DNA from: Madurella fahalii
Lineage: Eukaryota; Ascomycota; Sordariomycetes; Sordariales
Reading direction: 5' to 3'
Assembly: GCA_029876055.1 (NCBI GenBank)
Contig: CM056875.1
Location: 8,581,001 to 8,645,000 of the forward strand
Length of the DNA: 64,000 nucleotides
Below the pieces are notes generated by a model, which was given only the letters and a program-made list of their open reading frames with translations, was not told the DNA's origin and searched no databases. A program made the position numbers and the translations under genes. Below are positions 55,640 to 64,000 of the stretch, in pieces; position 1 is the first letter of the stretch; the number at the start of each line of letters is the position of its first letter.

Positions 55640-57375
55640 ATGGATTCCGCGTCCGCGTCCGCACCCCAGGCCTCTACCATTGAAAGCGCCGACGCGCCGC
55701 CGGCCACGCGCACCAAGGCGCGCAGCGAGAGCATCTCGCAACGGTCGGACGACTCACACACCGCCGCCGAGTATGTTTCTTGGATAGCCACGAATTGTCT
55801 AGATTGACATGATATCTGACACCTGCTTCCAGATTTCTTCGTGACCAGATGCAGCTCGAGGCTGATGCGCGAGAAGCCCTGCCATACGTGCGACGTCCTC
55901 GGCCCAGCCACGTTGACCGTGACTAACACATCGCATTAGAGTATCGAGAACTGCACAAAGGCTCTGGGCCCGCTCCGCCAGAGTGTTTTCGCATGCCTGA
56001 CGTGCAAGCCGCCGCCAGCAAACCCGTCGGACCCCTATGATGGCGCCGGCGTCTGCTATGCGTGCTCCGTTCAGTGCCACGGCGAACACACGCTCGTCGA
56101 GATCTTCACCAAGCGAAACTTTACCTGCGACTGCGGCACCACCCGCTACCCCAAGTCAAGCCCGTGTAGCTTGCGCATCGACCCGAAGACGAACACGAAA
56201 GGCGGCGTACACTCTGAGGAACCGGACCCCAATAACAAGTACAACCAGAACTTCCGGAATCGGTTCTGCGGCTGCGAGTGTGACTACGATCCGTTTCAAC
56301 AGAAGGGCACCATGTTCCAATGCTTAGGCCTGGGCACGCACGAGACGGGCGGATGCGGCGAGGATTGGTGGCATCCTGGGTGCGTCGTCGGTTTGGGTCC
56401 CAACTGGTTTGAAAATACGACGACAAATAAAGTCAAGGCCGAATCCGGGGACGGCGTAACAAATGGTTCACTCCCGACCATCGCAGAAGACCCCGAAGCG
56501 GCGCCGCAGGATGGCGCCGCCGGACCCGGCGAGACGGTCGAGGATGATGAAGACCCCCCTGCTCCTCCGGGCTTCCCGGCTGAAGACGAGTTCGAAGGGT
56601 TTCTCTGCTACAAGTGTGTCGACGCGCATCCTTGGATCAAGAGATACGCTGGCACTCCTGGGTTCTTGGCGCCCGTCTTCCTCAAGCAGAGTGACGCAGT
56701 TCAGGAGATGATCCAGGAGACGATTCAGGAGACTATCAACAACGGAGAGTCTAAGAAACGCAAAGCCGAGGAAGACGACGAAATCGACTCTCAGGCCTCC
56801 AAACGCCAAAAGAGCGAGGCCGAAATCGCCGACACTCCCCCAGCGTCGACTCCCTCAGCCGACTCCGAGCCCGCAGCAGAGAAAGAGAAACCCCCCTCGT
56901 GCAAACTCCCCAACCTCCCCCCGCCCCAGAAGGCCAGTTCTCGCTCTTCTTCAAGGACTCATTCCGCGAGCAGCTCTGCCACTGCGCGTCGTGCTTCCCG
57001 CTCCTGGCGCCGCACCCGCAGCTGCTCGAGGAGGAGGAGACGTACGAGCCGCCCGTGTCGGAGGACGGCGGGGGGTCCGAGAACGGCGGTGCGTCGACGG
57101 CCGGGAGCGGCGGCGGCGGGAGCCTCTACGACCGCGGCGAGAGCGCCCTGCGCAACGTCGACCGCGTCCGCGCCATCGAGGGCGTCATGGCCTACCAGCA
57201 CCTCAAGGACAAGCTTATGCCCTTCTTCCAGCAGTTCGCCGAGAGCGGCAAGGCCGTCGGCGCCGAGGACATCAAGGAGTACTTTGCCAAGCTGAGGGGG
57301 GATGATCAGGCCATCAAAGAGGCTGGGGAGGCGGCCGGGCGGGAGGATTTTAGGGAGGAGCAGAGCGGGTACTGA
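55640..57375 (+). CDS. UBR7/Mlo2-type UBR-box protein (apparent 1-nt frameshift)
   Basis: Three exons: 55640-55770, 55833-55887 and 55940-57375. The first two introns (62 and 52 nt) are canonical. The protein matches UBR7/Mlo2, a putative E3 ubiquitin ligase with a UBR box (ACLTCKPPPA, GVCYACSVQCHGEHTLVEIF, RNFTCDCGTTRYP) and a PHD-type zinc finger (FCGCECDYDP, MFQCLGLGTHETGGCGEDWW). FLCYKCVDAHPWIKRYAG follows, then a basic/acidic linker. Near 56917-56934 the frame switches: the first part ends CKLPNLPPP and the conserved continuation GQFSLFFKDSFREQL lies in another frame. One extra base there (541 codons in total) restores a continuous protein through CHCASCFPLLAPHPQLL and EEEETYEPPVSE. Without it the protein ends in an unrelated Ser/Arg-rich tail. 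No intron fixes the frame. Confidence 0.85.
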
Positions 57376-58775
57376 AATCTGGGTCGGCGGCGTCTAGCGG
57401 TATTTTGGGGGTTGGGACTGGACACGGGGCTGGAGAGGCTAGTTGCTGTTTGGGTTCTTCGGTTATAGCGTGTGATGAGGGTTGCTGGGTTGGCTGTATT
57501 CGTAGGGATTCATTGGTTCGGCTGGTTGGGTCAAAGGTTCCGTCACGGGTGATTATGGCTTGGGGAATTCGGGTTCGCTTGGACCGTACCATACGGGAGG
57601 ATACATTGCTTTTTCAAGACGGTTTTGTATTTGTTCTGCCCACGCCTGAGATCCGTCGTGGCTGGTTTTGAAAGTATGAATTCCTTGCGGTTGTTGACCA
57701 GCTGTAGTCCGGAAAAGGAACTTGCTAATTCCAGAAGTTAACTTACCAAAGTGAGGGGAAATGTGTGTTGACACTTTTGATTCCCAATTTGCCGTGGCGT
57801 AGTTGTTGTCTCTCTCGTTGGCATTCTCTATTGCGTGTCCGCCTACTCCTGTCCTTCTATCGGCATGGACCCCCCAACGCGGGCCCCGCCGGTCTTCTGT
57901 TTCCTCGTTTCTGGTAATTTAACAGCTCGAGTAACCGCCCGCTAGCTGCCATTCCCTCCCTATCGGGGCGTGGGCTTCCATATACGTTGCTGGGTGAATT
58001 TATGATGAGACAAACACAGAGATGAGGGGGAGACACAGATGGGTTTTTCATCTGTTGCTACGGACCAACGAAACGTTTGTATCGGTGTGAGCTTCTATAG
58101 ATGTGAGAAAAACAACAGGTCGACCGTAAAACGTATCAGTTTGACGGACGGCCGGATGTGACTCTGTGCGTGGAGTGAGAGCGTATCTAGATTCGCTTGG
58201 CTGATACCAAACTTGGCTCTGATACAACATCCACACATCACCGCTTTCACCTCGACACTCACGTTTCGGTATTTATTCCTATCTCAGCTCATGCCAACCT
58301 CATTACAAACTCATAACCCCAACCCAACCCAACCAGACAGTCAATGATCAATAAACGTAATCCAGTCAATCTCCCAAAGTTACTTCCCATTCATCTTGCT
58401 TGTCTAGCTCCACGCCCAAGGTAACTGATGCCATGCAATATATATGCCGCCCCCGCCCGGCGCCGTCCAATCTAAATAAATGCAGAACTTGATGCGGAAC
58501 GATGATGTACTGCAGCGCCGTGTCTCATGATGTGGGTTGCGAACGGGAAGCGGGTAAAAAACAAAGCTCGGTGTGTGAAAAGAAAACGAAAAGAATAGTA
58601 AAAAGACGTAATCCTGTGATACAAACGAAATCAGGACGGCCAAGCCCTGTCGGCCGTAATATATGCCTCCGATGTCCTTGTGCATGGCCTGTCCGCCAAC
58701 TCCGGCACTTGCATCTTTCCTAGACAACTTGCGATCGTTGTCAATTCATCAATAGGTCCTTCCTTCGTAACACAT
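57376..58775. other. Convergent 3' region, UBR7 / ATG2
   Basis: These 1.4 kb lie between converging genes. Open frames are short. The region has an (A/C)-rich AACCC run near 58314-58335. No RNA gene or repeat family is recognised. Confidence 0.5.
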
Positions 58776-61700
58776 TTAGTACTTCTTGTATTTCTGCCAC
58801 GTCGTTAGCCCAATTCTCAAGATACCAAACGGGGATCGTATATCACTTACCGCCTCCATCCGCCGCCTGTTCTGCGGATCTAGCGAGTTAGTCGCGCCGA
58901 GCAACGTCTGCCCAATGGCCTTGGTAGCGCCGATCGCCGGTCTGAAGATGATGGTCGGCGCCTTCTTCAGCACCGCCTTCGCTGCCCCCTGCGCGCTCTG
59001 GCTCTCCATCACCTCGGCGGGCACAGCGATAATGGCGTCCCGAGCCAGCGACAGGTCTCTGGCTAGGCTGACATACGCGTCCCTCACGCCCTGCATAATG
59101 CCCAGCGGCTGGTCCGCGTAGGGGCTAATCTTCCTGTGGCCCTCCCCGCCATACTCGGTCTCTTCCCAATCGTCAGCCCCCGCCGAGCTGCTCTCCCCGG
59201 CCTGGTTGGGCACGAAGAGGCCCTCAGCCCCTTGTAGTGCATTCTGCGTCCCGATAGCTAACTTAGCGCCTAGCTTCACAACCTCAGTTCCGGTTGTCTT
59301 GGCAAAGGCCGTCGCGCCCTTCCTGACGCTCCGCACGATCCGGCCGTCTTTGCGGTATTCTCGGATCGGGATCTCGATCAAATCCCTAAAGCCGCTGCCG
59401 GCGTTGACCAAAGGCCGCACCGGCGCCAGACCGGCAAGGACGCCCGGCAGTTGGTTTCTCTTGACGTCGTCCATCCAAACATCGTTAAGCTGCTTCCCTA
59501 GCCTGTCAAAACCGGACACGCCGTAGAGGATGACGTGGCGTAGGACCATGCGGGCATCCTCGAGGATCATGAAGTTCATGAACTCGGTTGTATGACCCGA
59601 GCGCAGCCCGGCATAGTCAACCCGCTTCGGCTTGAAGTCAAGCTTGACCGGGATGTCCTTGATCTCGACTCGCTGCATGAAGGGGATGTCGCTTGGCGAT
59701 GCGTGGATCGGCATCGAATCATCTTTGAACTCAAAGAACCTAGTGATGAAGTCGAGCGCGTCTTGGTCGACATGCAGCCTCAAGGGAAGAACAGTGACGG
59801 TCAGGACAATCTCCGAGGCCGGCGTGGATAGCACGGGCTTCGTGTTGATAATCTCGAGATGGACCATGCTGGCGCCGAGTTCCCGTTCCCCAGCGTCGAA
59901 GTCGTACATGGCAAATTTCTTCCAGGTCGACTCCGGAACGTGGTCAAAGATGTCGAGATCACGAATCCTAACGTCAATCGAGCTCACTGTCTCCCCTGAG
60001 CCTGGCGGGAAGACCACCAGGTCCGCGTTCACCCCCTTAAGTTCAAAGGTGATCTTGTGCCGCTTGCTTCTGTTCAGCTTGAGGCTCTTCGACCGGCGGC
60101 GCTGCCCGGGCGCGCGAACTGTAGTGGCAGTCACGGCCGTGGTAGCAACCGACGCTGTTTCCATGTCCTGCAGGTCCTGGTTGATGGCCTGGGTCAGCTC
60201 TTTAGGATCGCGGTTGGCGGGAATTCCGATATAGATGGAATTGAAGAGGAAGTCTCCAATAACTGTTTCGTCCTCGTCGGAATCATGATCGTAGCCGCCT
60301 CGGCGATCTGCCCGAGCCCGTCGTTCGTATGCTTTTGCCTCCACATCCTGAACCGCCTTGGCAATGACCTCTCTGGTGCGCGCCCAATCGTAGCCATCAA
60401 ACAAGTGCCAGATGACGTGGACATCACGAACCGCGACCCTCAAGGGGCTACGGTGGACATTGGAGTCGTTGGAGTTATCATACGTGTTCATTTTGGAGTT
60501 CCAGCGGTGAGCCGCGCCAGAGACGTTGGACTTTGGCTGAAAATAGCTGTCATGGATAGAAAGGTTTTCGCTGCTGCGCTTAGCACCAATGCTGAGGAGG
60601 ACACCATCGTGGGTGTCTTCGATTGTCGTGCTCCCGGCGACTAACGACGGATTGGTGGCGTCGAAAAGCTCTTCCTGGACAGTCCCTTCCTCATAGTACT
60701 GCGAATCAAGATCAAGCGGGCTGTCGTTCGACCCACCGTAAAAGTCATCCTCACTGCCAGCGTCGTCGGGCACTCGACCGGCCAGCTCGTCGGCAATCGC
60801 AAAGTCATTGTCGTAGTCATAGTCCCCTTCAGCTTGGCCGAATGCTTCGGCGCTAATCGACGCCAGCAGGTCTTGGACGGGGACTACAGACGTTCTGTAC
60901 TTGATCTCTTTGCTCGGTGGCGTGGGTGGCTTCAGCGCGTTGGCCAGAGCGATTAGTGTCTGGGTCGAGTCGGCGCAGGTTTCGAGGACCAAGAGATCGT
61001 CGCGTAGCTCGAGTTCTAGTCGCGTCCCGCTTTCTGCGTCCTTTACAACTTGCACTTTGGCTCTAGCTGAGGAAATCTGGCATATATTGACGTATCCCTT
61101 GCCACATAGCTCGGTGACTTGAGCAGATGGAGCCACTTGCGGGCGCCGGGTTGAGGCAAACGGAGCTCCGGTCGACTCAAGTATCACGATATCATCAACC
61201 AGAAGGACAGACGCTTTATTCAAAGTGGCCTGCACGCTGATCGTATCGCGTTTTCCGGGTAATACCTCGAGATGGGCATCGGTGAGCACAAGGGTGAGCT
61301 TAGATGGCATGCCGAGAGGGTTGAGACCGATGAGGCAATCACGGAAGGCCACATCCACTTTGATGGCCTTGGCGACTCTGGCCTGCTCTACCGTGGACGA
61401 TTCTGAAGGGGTCCTCTTGATCGCAGCATGTGCCTGGTCGCCCAGGTTTGCAACAGAGGCGGCGAGGCTAGCCTCGAAATCTTGGGGAGTAGCATCCTCG
61501 GCGAGATCCAGCACGTCCATGATGGTGGGCACCCGGTACTCCACGCTCAGCCCATTCAGATTGACTTTGAGGACCGGCTCGATGTCGTCGATCAAACGCA
61601 TCATAATGACTGGTGGTTTCTGGGAGGAGGCAGTCGTAGGTACTGGTGCGGTTCCCACGAGTTCTTCGATCTTATTTCGCGTGACCGCGGCCGCACCGAC

Positions 61701-64000
61701 GGCGACGGCTACTAAAGCAGGCACCGTGATATGCGCCACCTCGAGGTCTGCGAGAGACGCCTGAACAGCACCGAAGCGTCCACCGAACTCGATATGGCCC
61801 TCGAAGCTCTTGACGTGACACAAGGTCAGCAGGCCCGGCCGGTCATCTTCAGGGAGGTACTTGGCGACAGTCCCAAGCTTGGCCAGGTCATCAGCCAGAC
61901 CCGGTAGGCAGCTGAGCTGCTGTAAGTTGCCCGCATCGACCCTGGCTTTGCCAATAGTCAAGGATAGCACCGGCCCTTTTCTTCGCTGTCTGAGAAGCGT
62001 GTCCACCATGATCTCATCCTCATCCTCGTCGAACTTGATTTTGGAAGGGGTAATCAGCTCGAGCAGTCGCTCGAGATCCTGGGTTCGCGGCAGCATGGCG
62101 TAATCGAGCCTGGTATCCACTATCTCGGCGATGATAGGGGCGTCGGCTTTCGAGTTCCTGATGTGCGGACCGGACAGTCGTATCCTGCTCAGGTGGATGC
62201 CAATTCCTTTCTCTCTGTTGACAAGTTTAAGAGCGCTAGTATTTAGAGCGACGCTGCAATCCCTCCCAATAACGTCCAGTAGGATGCCGTTGATTCGCAA
62301 GTCGGTCTTGTTCTCTTTGGCCGCAACTCGATCATCGGGGTTGATGGGTGCTTCGAACCGAACGCCTTTCGGTTTTTGAACCGGTTGAGTTGCTGTCTTG
62401 CCGCCTCTCGAAGTGTTAGACGTGATCGAGGAACCCATGTTCAGAAAACTGCTCAGCCCTCCGAACCAGCTGAAGGTTTCGTCCAGTCGTGGGAGATCCA
62501 GCTTGACGTGGAGGGGTAAGGTGTTGATTTCAACCCGTGAAGCCTCAGGCCCCGACGTGGCCTTGACTGAAATATCGTGCCCGGCGGTTGGGAAAGTGCT
62601 CGCTACCGATTCGAACAGCCGGACTGAACGATCGAACGAGATTATATCGTCGTTCGCATACCCGAATCTGAATTTCTCGATGCTGACATTGGTTTCTGTC
62701 TGTGAGCCCGAGGTCGATATCGAGCCACGGAGGTCTACCACGCTAACTTGGAGCAGTATATCAGAGCTGAAGTCAGCCGTCCGCTTCTGGAACAGTCTCT
62801 CCGGAGTATCGGCAACTCCTGCAAGTTTCTCTAGGAAATGCACGGATAGTTTCTCGACGGTGAGTTTGATCTCTGGAGTCGTCGAATTGGGCTCCGAAGC
62901 TGCTGGATCAACGGTTTCGCTCGAGTGACCCTGCGCCGCTTCGATGAGACGAGACACTACCATGGCCAACAGGAAGCCGATGGAGGCGTCAAACCGGACA
63001 TCCACGGGCTTCAGTATAACCTCGATGGATTTATCAACGGGCGCGCTCTCGGTGTTTGGTTCGCTTACGGGAACGAGGTTGGGGCTCTTGGAGGCCGCGG
63101 AATGGACCGAGAACGCTCCTGGCAGGTTCTGGGGTATAGACTTTCCGAGGTCGGGAGCACTGACTTGGATGTGGTTGTGTGTCGACGGGAGGTAGACGGA
63201 GATTGAGCTCAGTGACAAGATTTCCTTCACTAAACGGGTTGGCCCACGAGGCGTCGGAATGTCGTCCTGTTGCGGCTCAGGGTCGTCTTGAGCAAAGGGT
63301 GGTTGTGTGTGTAAGCCAATACCATTGCCACCGGAATCTCTATGAATCTCGTCGTCGGGAGACCCGGGCCGATAGGTCGACGGGAGCTGCACGGAGCTTT
63401 CACCAATGGTATGGCTATTCTTACCTTCCACACTAGAACTACCTTGTTCCTGCAGCTTCAGAGTTGCAGGGGCTACTGCGGAAGGTGTGGCAACGTCTTC
63501 GTGCGAGGATGACTCAGCATCGGCGAACTCGTCCGTTTCATCCCATGACCCTGGCATGGCGCCGCGCAGCTTACCGGACGCAGCCTGAGAGAAAGCGCTC
63601 ATATACATGCTCGCAGCTTCCTCATGGCTGTAGAGGTGTGATTGTGTCAAATCCTCTGCGCCTGTGCCGCCAGAACTGCCGCTTGTGGACACGGAGTGGA
63701 TGGACGCCTGGGGCGAAGGCGTATTCGACAGCGAGAAACCATCAGGCGGACGGAGGAAGGGTTCCGACTGCGCCTCCCTTTCAAAAGCTGACCAGGTTGT
63801 GGGTTCGGGTTCTACAATCGCTGATTTCGCAGGGTCGCGAATGGCGAGCGGGGAGAAGTCCTGGTGAACAGAGTCACGACCTGAACCTTGCCGGACGGAA
63901 CCTCCGGATAGGTCTTGATGTAGAGAGCCTTGAACTAAGTCTTGATGAACCGGCTCTCGGTAAACAGAGGCTCTAGGGGTCGATAGGGGCGACATCGGCT
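58776..64000 (-). CDS. atg2: Autophagy-related protein 2 (ATG2), 3' part
   Basis: The gene runs off the right edge, so its N-terminal chorein end is missing; about 1720 residues are visible. ATG2 is a lipid-transfer protein that links the ER to growing autophagosomes. A Ser-rich region with SVYREPVHQDLVQGSLHQDL resembles the segment after the N-domain in fungal ATG2. The diagnostic C-terminal region is clear: VKLDFKPKRVDYAGLRSGHT, FMNFMILEDARMVLRHVILY, LNDVWMDDVKRNQLPGVLAG, GSGFRDLIEIPIREYRKDGR and GATAFAKTTGTEVVKLG. The uninterrupted frame to the stop hides an intron: 58850-58794 is GTAAGTGATA...GGCTAACGACGTGGCAG, 57 nt with no stop. Splicing gives ...RRRMEA joined to KYKKY, the usual ATG2 ending. 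The last exon is then 18 nt (58793-58776). Confidence 0.93.
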   Translation of the reverse strand, partial: PMSPLSTPRASVYREPVHQDLVQGSLHQDLSGGSVRQGSGRDSVHQDFSPLAIRDPAKSAIVEPEPTTWSAFEREAQSEPFLRPPDGFSLSNTPSPQASIHSVSTSGSSGGTGAEDLTQSHLYSHEEAASMYMSAFSQAASGKLRGAMPGSWDETDEFADAESSSHEDVATPSAVAPATLKLQEQGSSSVEGKNSHTIGESSVQLPSTYRPGSPDDEIHRDSGGNGIGLHTQPPFAQDDPEPQQDDIPTPRGPTRLVKEILSLSSISVYLPSTHNHIQVSAPDLGKSIPQNLPGAFSVHSAASKSPNLVPVSEPNTESAPVDKSIEVILKPVDVRFDASIGFLLAMVVSRLIEAAQGHSSETVDPAASEPNSTTPEIKLTVEKLSVHFLEKLAGVADTPERLFQKRTADFSSDILLQVSVVDLRGSISTSGSQTETNVSIEKFRFGYANDDIISFDRSVRLFESVASTFPTAGHDISVKATSGPEASRVEINTLPLHVKLDLPRLDETFSWFGGLSSFLNMGSSITSNTSRGGKTATQPVQKPKGVRFEAPINPDDRVAAKENKTDLRINGILLDVIGRDCSVALNTSALKLVNREKGIGIHLSRIRLSGPHIRNSKADAPIIAEIVDTRLDYAMLPRTQDLERLLELITPSKIKFDEDEDEIMVDTLLRQRRKGPVLSLTIGKARVDAGNLQQLSCLPGLADDLAKLGTVAKYLPEDDRPGLLTLCHVKSFEGHIEFGGRFGAVQASLADLEVAHITVPALVAVAVGAAAVTRNKIEELVGTAPVPTTASSQKPPVIMMRLIDDIEPVLKVNLNGLSVEYRVPTIMDVLDLAEDATPQDFEASLAASVANLGDQAHAAIKRTPSESSTVEQARVAKAIKVDVAFRDCLIGLNPLGMPSKLTLVLTDAHLEVLPGKRDTISVQATLNKASVLLVDDIVILESTGAPFASTRRPQVAPSAQVTELCGKGYVNICQISSARAKVQVVKDAESGTRLELELRDDLLVLETCADSTQTLIALANALKPPTPPSKEIKYRTSVVPVQDLLASISAEAFGQAEGDYDYDNDFAIADELAGRVPDDAGSEDDFYGGSNDSPLDLDSQYYEEGTVQEELFDATNPSLVAGSTTIEDTHDGVLLSIGAKRSSENLSIHDSYFQPKSNVSGAAHRWNSKMNTYDNSNDSNVHRSPLRVAVRDVHVIWHLFDGYDWARTREVIAKAVQDVEAKAYERRARADRRGGYDHDSDEDETVIGDFLFNSIYIGIPANRDPKELTQAINQDLQDMETASVATTAVTATTVRAPGQRRRSKSLKLNRSKRHKITFELKGVNADLVVFPPGSGETVSSIDVRIRDLDIFDHVPESTWKKFAMYDFDAGERELGASMVHLEIINTKPVLSTPASEIVLTVTVLPLRLHVDQDALDFITRFFEFKDDSMPIHASPSDIPFMQRVEIKDIPVKLDFKPKRVDYAGLRSGHTTEFMNFMILEDARMVLRHVILYGVSGFDRLGKQLNDVWMDDVKRNQLPGVLAGLAPVRPLVNAGSGFRDLIEIPIREYRKDGRIVRSVRKGATAFAKTTGTEVVKLGAKLAIGTQNALQGAEGLFVPNQAGESSSAGADDWEETEYGGEGHRKISPYADQPLGIMQGVRDAYVSLARDLSLARDAIIAVPAEVMESQSAQGAAKAVLKKAPTIIFRPAIGATKAIGQTLLGATNSLDPQNRRRMEAVSDIRSPFGILRIGLTTWQKYKKY

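Noticed and set aside
56899..56929. A 31-nt intron as an explanation for the UBR7 frame switch
   Set aside because: It is too short for this clade, removes conserved residues, and leads into the third frame, not the frame that encodes GQFSLFF.

Overview
The window looks like nuclear DNA of a filamentous ascomycete, most likely a Sordariomycete close to the Sordariales. The evidence is a fungal-specific gene set (KEX1, PAC1/LIS1, fungal-type MED1, a SesA-NACHT-ankyrin receptor), GC-rich third codon positions, and many short introns (mostly 44-130 nt) with GTAAGT-like donors and CTAAC/CTGAC branch sites. The placement is inferred from protein character, not from a search. I assign 21 protein-coding genes and no RNA gene, transposon, CRISPR array or biosynthetic cluster. 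Exon structures were worked out by hand from splice signals and reading phase; most coding sums come out divisible by three.

Layout. 1-8.4 kb, minus strand: a quinate-repressor-like AROM-derived protein, a divergent dihydroorotate dehydrogenase-like protein, and SFM1 (arginine methyltransferase for ribosomal protein S3). 9.2-21.4 kb: KEX1 carboxypeptidase (+), DRE2/anamorsin (-), an STF2-like small stress protein (+), mitochondrial methionyl-tRNA formyltransferase (-), PAC1/LIS1 (+), an unrecognised disordered protein (-). 22.0-25.6 kb: one intronless NLR-like gene with a nearly identical ankyrin array, the only accessory-type gene. 26.9-41 kb: an unrecognised protein (+), PEX19 (-), WEE1 kinase (-) with 4.4 kb of gene-free DNA upstream, MED1 (-). 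41.9-52.2 kb: a Q-rich coiled-coil protein (+), an LRR/MHP1-type protein (-), ribosomal protein RPL5 (-), a HAD-family hydrolase (+). 52.4-64 kb: MCM2 (-), a UBR7/Mlo2-type UBR-box protein (+), and the 3' part of ATG2 (-), which runs off the right edge.

Most genes are housekeeping and functionally unrelated; neighbours are arranged as divergent or convergent pairs, so the window is not an operon or cluster. Translation (RPL5, SFM1, FMT1), cell cycle and replication (WEE1, MCM2), organelle biogenesis and autophagy (PEX19, ATG2), Fe-S assembly (DRE2) and nuclear movement (PAC1) are all represented.

The most unusual signals are in gene structure: a start codon split by an intron (STF2-like), first coding exons of 3 nt (RPL5) and 5 nt (MCM2), an 18-nt internal microexon (SFM1), a stop-free 57-nt intron near the end of ATG2, and a probable GC-AG intron in PAC1. 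Two conserved genes (LRR/MHP1-type and UBR7) each need one extra base at a C/G homopolymer to stay in frame, which points to assembly errors or real lesions. I found no convincing undescribed multi-gene system; the NLR with its homogenised ankyrin array is the best candidate for unusual biology.
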